A stretch of 54,026 nucleotides of DNA from Symbiodinium natans (taxonomy: Eukaryota; Sar; Dinophyceae; Suessiales; Symbiodiniaceae). The notes under the pieces were generated by a model that made no database searches, was not told the origin of the DNA, and saw only the letters and a list, made by a program, of their open reading frames with translations. How positions within the stretch are numbered: the first letter of the stretch is position 1; the number at the start of each line of letters is the position of its first letter. Positions 50,341-54,026 of this stretch are shown here, piece by piece. The position numbers and the translations under genes are program-made. The stretch is taken from the NCBI GenBank assembly GCA_905221605.1, contig CAJNDS010000275.1:126001-180026 (forward strand), read 5' to 3'.

Positions 50341-50519
50341 TGTTAAACATCTACGCAGTACAGGAAGCTGTGCACCAGGTGCATGTGGAATGCACACCAG
50401 AGCCTCGGAACGTCTTGTCGACGACAGGCTCGAACAAGGACACACACCGCAGCGAACCCAGGAAAAGTGCGGAGTGTCCCAGCTTTTCAGTTAGCTTTAG
50501 ATTGACCCTATCTTTGACA
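50341..50519 (+). repeat. 3' LTR of family A
   Basis: 179 bp, identical by eye to 40511-40689. Confidence 0.97.
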
Positions 50520-50524
50520 AATCT
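50520..50524. repeat. Target-site duplication AATCT, right
   Basis: Matches 40506-40510. Confidence 0.93.
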
Positions 50525-50603
50525 ACCTTACGGAAAACACCGTTTTGGAATCATCAGGGTGTTCTTCACAACGTTACGTAGTGCAGCTCTCCATCCATGG
50601 AAG

Positions 50604-50880
50604 GTGTATACCGGCAGCGACCAGGGAATGATCTTCTCTTTTACGAAGGCCGGGTGGAAGCGTTGGGAGGTGGCAACCGGAGCGTCCAACTGCCAAAACC
50701 CAACCATTCTGGAGGGCGTGCTCTACACCTCTTGTGCAAATGGAGTGGTCCTGGCTCTGACCATGGATGAAGGGAAGGAAGTTTGGTCTCGCAAGCTCAC
50801 GGACAGCCTGCCTACTGACACGTATACTGTGAGCGCCACCGCGAGCTACGTTGTGGTACCCTATGGTGAACCTCTGCTTA
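50604..50880 (+). CDS. PQQ beta-propeller gene, exon 2
   Basis: After an ATGGAAG acceptor the frame reads VYTGSDQGMIFSFTKAGWKRW, then GVLYTSCANGVVLALTMDEG followed by KEVWSRKL. These are two blades of the PQQ/quinoprotein repeat (pattern vYvgs.dG.vyAl....G...W). The end near 50880 is approximate. The family A element lies ~80 bp upstream, in the intron, so the exon itself is intact. The family includes PQQ-dependent dehydrogenases and BamB-like scaffolds; with a signal peptide this one is probably secreted or membrane-associated, and enzymatic activity is not shown. Confidence 0.65.
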
Positions 50881-51066
50881 CCTCTCAAAGGCTTTTTCTT
50901 TCTCTGAAGGCAGATCTCGTACCCCACGATGTGGGGGTTTCCGACATTCGGGGGGGGGGTACCTTATTGGGCTCCTTTCCTTTTTGTAAGGGCATCCTAC
51001 TCTTTGGGGGTCTATATGAGGGGTCCTGTCTTTTTCTTTTTTACATATATATATATATCTTAAATT

Positions 51067-51067
51067 A

Positions 51068-51121
<54 letters not shown>

Positions 51122-51205
51122 CATGATTATTATTATCATTATTATTATTATCATTATTATTATGATCATTATTATTATTATTATCATTACTATTATTATA
51201 TTTAT
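51067..51205. repeat. ATT trinucleotide microsatellite in intron
   Basis: Over forty ATT/ATC-type triplets. The poly-Ile and poly-Asn frames here are artefacts of the repeat. Confidence 0.95.
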
Positions 51206-51244
51206 TTTTGTTGGTAAACCCCCACATCTCTTGAGCAGCTTCAG

Positions 51245-51316
51245 GACATGGGGCACATGACGGGCGGAGCGAATGGCCTGGCTCTGCTCGAGCGCGCAAG
51301 TGGCGACGTCCGGTGG
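51245..51316 (+). CDS. PQQ gene, exon 3
   Basis: The acceptor TTCAG is followed by DMGHMTGGANGLALLERASG and DVRW, another PQQ blade half (GLALLERASGDVRW). The donor is unclear, and TAG follows after two codons. Confidence 0.5.
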
Positions 51317-51319
51317 GGC

Positions 51320-51455
51320 CTTTAGAGCAGCCTAAGTTATAGGGGCCTAAGTTGAGTAGGGGCCTAAACTATAGGGGCCTTAATTGTAGGGGCCTAAATT
51401 AGGGGACCTAAATTAGGGGGGCCTAAATGAGGGGCCTAAAATATAGGGGCTAAAC
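51320..51455. repeat. Minisatellite of AGGGGCCTAAA-type units in intron
   Basis: About eight units of 12-18 bp built on (T)AGGGGCCTAAA(TT). The core GGCCTAAA resembles the telomere motif but is not a perfect array. Confidence 0.75.
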
Positions 51456-51650
51456 AATCCAGATCTCTGGGATGTCTTGCAGTTCCGGTCGCGGCAAGGG
51501 TTAGGTTTCCTTCGAGATCGTGTGTGTGATTGCCTGTTATTGTTTAGTTGCTACTATTTCGACTGCTTCTTTTCCCTGCTTTCCCTTTGTTCCTCCTAAT
51601 GGGTTTTTCGGTTTGGGGATTTTCGGTTCGAAGGGGCCCTTGCGCCTTCA

Positions 51651-51708
51651 GGTGGACCTACAACATCTCCGCGCACTCCCCAGGCTCCTTGTGGGGGCGC
51701 AACCAGGG
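51651..51708 (+). CDS. PQQ gene, exon 4 (small)
   Basis: The frame FRWTYNISAHSPGSLWGRNQ follows a CTTCAG acceptor. It is too short to assign alone and is included because of strand, acceptor and protein-like content between PQQ exons. Confidence 0.35.
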
Positions 51709-51769
51709 TCCTGAACCCCTGCACCGTAAACCCTAGATGAAACCTAAACCCTGAACCCTATGCCCAAAG

Positions 51770-52290
51770 CTGTTTTTTTTTGCCGGAGGCGCCCACACCA
51801 TCAACATGGCGCCATGTCTTTTTGAGGAGAGTCCCGGGCCCTTGAAGGGTTTCGGGGCCTCTGGGGGCTTTTCTGCCGCAATTGCCAGAGAAGGTCTCCT
51901 ACTTTGTGTCGTAACAGCAATGCTGACTGGCAAGTGGCCGTGCAGTTTGTTTACAAATAGTGGTGAAGGAAAAAGGGTCCGCAATCGCTATGGAAAGGTG
52001 CTCCTGTTTTCGTGACACTGTTGGACACGTTAGCAAATAGCTTATGGTAGCCTGTGGTTGCCCTGGCAACCTAGGCGCTAAAAGGCCGCACCCCGAACAT
52101 TTTTTTGAGCCCTGAGCAGCATCACACTTTTTCAGTCTCGTCATCGTGCTCGTTGCGCCATCAATAGCCGTTCTGTTGTTACCATAACCTGCATGGTAGT
52201 ACGTTACACTGTGGCATTCTTAACTCGGATCCGAAGCCTGAAACATTTTTATTTCCCAAGATGCTTTCATGACGGATTTGTGTGTTCTCG
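51770..52290. other. Intron-like sequence, no confident exon
   Basis: Degenerate telomere-like bits (AAACCCTAGATGAAACC) end near 51765. Beyond that I see no PQQ blade or other motif until 52297. Confidence 0.45.
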
Positions 52291-52296
52291 CCGAAG

Positions 52297-52370
52297 GATT
52301 CTATCGTCACCAGCGACACCAGTGGTGGCATCTACCGATTGAGTGTGGAGGAAGCCGGCTGCATTGAATT
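52297..52370 (+). CDS. PQQ gene, exon 5 (small)
   Basis: After CGAAG the frame reads DSIVTSDTSGGIYRLSVEEA, which has the blade pattern (SGGIYRLS). Confidence 0.5.
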
Positions 52371-52435
52371 TGCAGGGTCTGGTTTTCCGGCAGTAGAGTG
52401 AGGGGAGGGGTGTGGCTGCGCACTGCCGGATTCTG

Positions 52436-52534
52436 GTGGATGGAGCCATTCCAGACAACTGGCTTTGCGACGCCCCCACTGCTGTGCGTGCTTCAGTTGC
52501 CAATGCCCGGGTGATGACAGTTGCAGATCTCAAG
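52436..52534 (+). CDS. PQQ gene, exon 6
   Basis: The frame reads VDGAIPDNWLCDAPTAVRAS, then VANARVMTVADLK. It is protein-like and followed by a C homopolymer-rich intron. Phase to neighbours is not resolved. Confidence 0.45.
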
Positions 52535-52620
52535 TCCTCAACCCCCCCCCCCTCCCCCCCCCTCCCCCCGCCCCCTGAAGCCCAGAACAAAGCCCCTATA
52601 CAGGCCTAACCTATGGAAAA

Positions 52621-52695
52621 CCCTAAACCCTTAACCCTTAACCCTAAACCCTAAACCCTAAACCCTAAACCCCAAAACCCTAAACCCTAAACCCT
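52621..52695. repeat. Telomere-type CCCTAAA array in intron of the PQQ gene
   Basis: About ten units including CCCTTAA and CCCCAAAA variants, between exons 6 and 7. Confidence 0.95.
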
Positions 52696-52730
52696 GAGAA
52701 GCTGGATCCCTCGAATCCCTTTCAATGCAG

Positions 52731-52818
52731 AGATCCTCGCGCAGGATGGCTCGGAGCTCTGGCGGAGTCCTCCAGAGAACGCCGGCACCTTCACCCTCGG
52801 CAGCTCGGAGCCGTTTTG
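52731..52818 (+). CDS. PQQ gene, exon 7
   Basis: After an ATGCAG acceptor the frame reads EILAQDGSELWRSPPENAGT followed by FTLGSS, with the hallmark 'DGSELW' of a PQQ blade. Confidence 0.55.
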
Positions 52819-53222
52819 AAAACCGTTTGGAACTGTCTGGAACCCATTGGAATCCTTTGGAAGCATAAATTTTGGAGCCCTTGGAATCCTTTGGAAACCT
52901 CTCGTGGAACACTTTGAGGTTAGCTAGGGGTCAAGGTTCTTATGGTTCTGTTGTGCGTTTTTGATTTCAGGTCTTCTTCTCGAGTGTGTGTGGGGACCTC
53001 TACAAGGCTTCATGGGGTTCTGGGGGGTCCCCTCTTTAAGTGGGAACAAGGGCAGCACACCGTAACGAAAGCAGCAGCTCACTGCCGCGACATGCGCAAC
53101 AGCCTGACTCCCCCGTTTGCTGCCAGCTTTGGGAGCGGCAGCGGGCGAAAGGCACACGAAGTTCCCAGGCAACAGGGTTCGGAGGCCGAGTCGAAACTTC
53201 CTAAGTTGACTGGAATGCCAAG

Positions 53223-53392
53223 GAGGTGTGGCCTGTGGAGAAGGCCTGGTCTTCAATGGGTTCTCAAAGGAAGACGGCTCTGGCGGTCTTCAAGCACTCA
53301 ACCTCAGCTCCGGGGAGCGCCTCTGGGCTAAGAGCTTCCCACAAGAGATCCACAACGCGCCCGCCGTGGGCAGGGTGCTTCTCAGGCTGAAA
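53223..53392 (+). CDS. PQQ gene, exon 8
   Basis: The frame reads GVACGEGLVFNGFSKEDGSG, GLQALNLSSGERLWAKSF, then PQEIHNAPAVGRVLL. LQALNLSSGERLW is a textbook PQQ repeat. Confidence 0.65.
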
Positions 53393-53589
53393 ACTGGTTC
53401 CTTCTAGGTCGTGCTCAGGGTGTTTGTTTGAGTTCGTTTAAGTTCTAGGCGATTAGAGATCGGGGTCAGGGTCTTTTTTTGGGCCTGGGTTCACAGTAGG
53501 CTCGAGCCCAGACTTAGGTACGGCCATCCGGGGAGGACGGCGGCCATCGTAGGGCAGGGCGGTCCTCCTGGGGCCCCACTGCCAATCCC

Positions 53590-53950
53590 AGATCTCCTCA
53601 AGGGCACCGTTGTTGCCGTAGATGTGACGGACGGTGAAACCCTCTGGACCTTCGAGCCGCCACCATGGCACCACCATGGAGCCGCCGGCTCCACGTTTCT
53701 GCAGCCCTGCATGCCCGACCTTTTTTCGGGTGCGACCATTGACGGGCGAGGCACTGTCTACATCAACTGGTCTGCAGGTGGTATCACCTACGCCCTGCGC
53801 GACGCGAACGGGGATGGCCGGATCGACGAGCGAGATCCCGCAGAAGTGTCCGCCTTTGACCTGGGATCGGGAGCCACCGGACCCCCGGCGATTGCCCCTG
53901 GCATGTTGTTCGTCAACGCCTGCCGACGTCCCAGCGCCTTCCTGGCCTGA
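53590..53950 (+). CDS. PQQ gene, exon 9 with a calcium-type loop
   Basis: The frame reads GTVVAVDVTDGETLWTFEPP, then a His-rich linker (PPWHHHGAAGSTF), SGATIDGRGTVYINWSAGG, YALRDANGDGRIDERDPAEV and GPPAIAPGMLFVNACRR. TVVAVDVTDGETLW and GTVYINWSAGGITYAL are PQQ blades. DANGDGRIDERD fits an EF-hand or dockerin calcium loop (Asp 1, 3(Asn), 5, 9, 12). TGA at 53948-53950 could be the gene end or lie in an intron just after a donor; the window ends 76 bp later. Confidence 0.7.
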
Positions 53951-54026
53951 GCTGCATCTGCTCAGAAGATCGCTCTGTTGTGGATCTCGAAAACACCTGG
54001 AAACGGATCCTCTGCCTTTGAGTTGA

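Larger units (their letters stand above)
40511..50519 (+). mobile_element. Complete Ty1/copia retrotransposon, family A (10009 bp)
   Basis: Two 179-bp LTRs, identical by eye, are flanked by AATCT. The order is LTR, primer-binding site, gag-protease-integrase ORF (40689-46238), RT-RNase H-extension ORF (46199-50077, -1 frame), ~260 bp untranslated, purine tract, LTR. It lies in the sense orientation within the first intron of the PQQ gene. Identical LTRs mean a very recent insertion; the second copy at 1-3095 shows the family is active or recently was. Confidence 0.98.

Noticed and set aside
51065-51299. Poly-Ile and poly-Asn ORFs
   Set aside because: They are translations of the ATT microsatellite.

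Overview
The window looks like dinoflagellate nuclear DNA (Symbiodiniaceae-like or a relative). The evidence is TTTAGGG-type (CCCTAAA) repeat arrays scattered inside genes, genes broken into many small exons with AG|G-type junctions (some apparently with GA donors), two host genes on the same strand about 540 bp apart, heavy micro- and minisatellite content, and Ty1/copia retroelements with long unusual polyproteins. I found no spliced-leader relict, rRNA, tRNA or bacterial-type operon. The assignment is an inference from these traits.

Layout. (1) 1-3095, minus: the 5' part of a Ty1/copia element (family A), cut by the window edge, with a 179-bp LTR and a 1-bp frameshift. (2) 3096-8804: diverged repeats, a minus-strand signal-peptide P-loop NTPase-like gene (5499-6623), possible further exons, and a 91-bp tandem duplication. 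(3) 8805-17191, minus: a complete Ty1/copia element of a second family (B), with identical 134-bp LTRs, a GAAAA target duplication, gag, an intact pol and a 3' membrane/Cys-motif ORF. (4) 17192-30250: repeat-dominated DNA holding 11-bp minisatellites, two near-identical copies and one diverged copy of a 1.4-kb inverted-repeat-bounded element, a G/T-rich degenerate repeat, a frameshifted superfamily-1 helicase relic and a decayed coiled-coil ORF. (5) 30256-39048, plus: a many-exon gene for a secreted-looking protein that ends in about ten 'FIQLGNWRLG' repeats. (6) 39592-~53950, plus: a gene for a secreted PQQ-type beta-propeller protein. Its first intron holds a complete family A element (40511-50519; identical 179-bp LTRs, AATCT target duplication).

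Most interesting points. A 129-bp telomere-repeat intron in the FIQLG gene is bordered by an exact 18-bp duplication, as expected if telomeric DNA inserted and became an intron. Both retroelement families start translation at an ATG formed across the LTR/primer-binding-site junction. Both carry a membrane segment plus an Ada-like His/Cys motif, but at opposite ends of the element, and both have a SAP-like motif before the integrase. Family A is saturated with the pentamer AGGAA in all reading frames. Coding calls in the host genes are exon-level readings by eye; exact splice sites are tentative.
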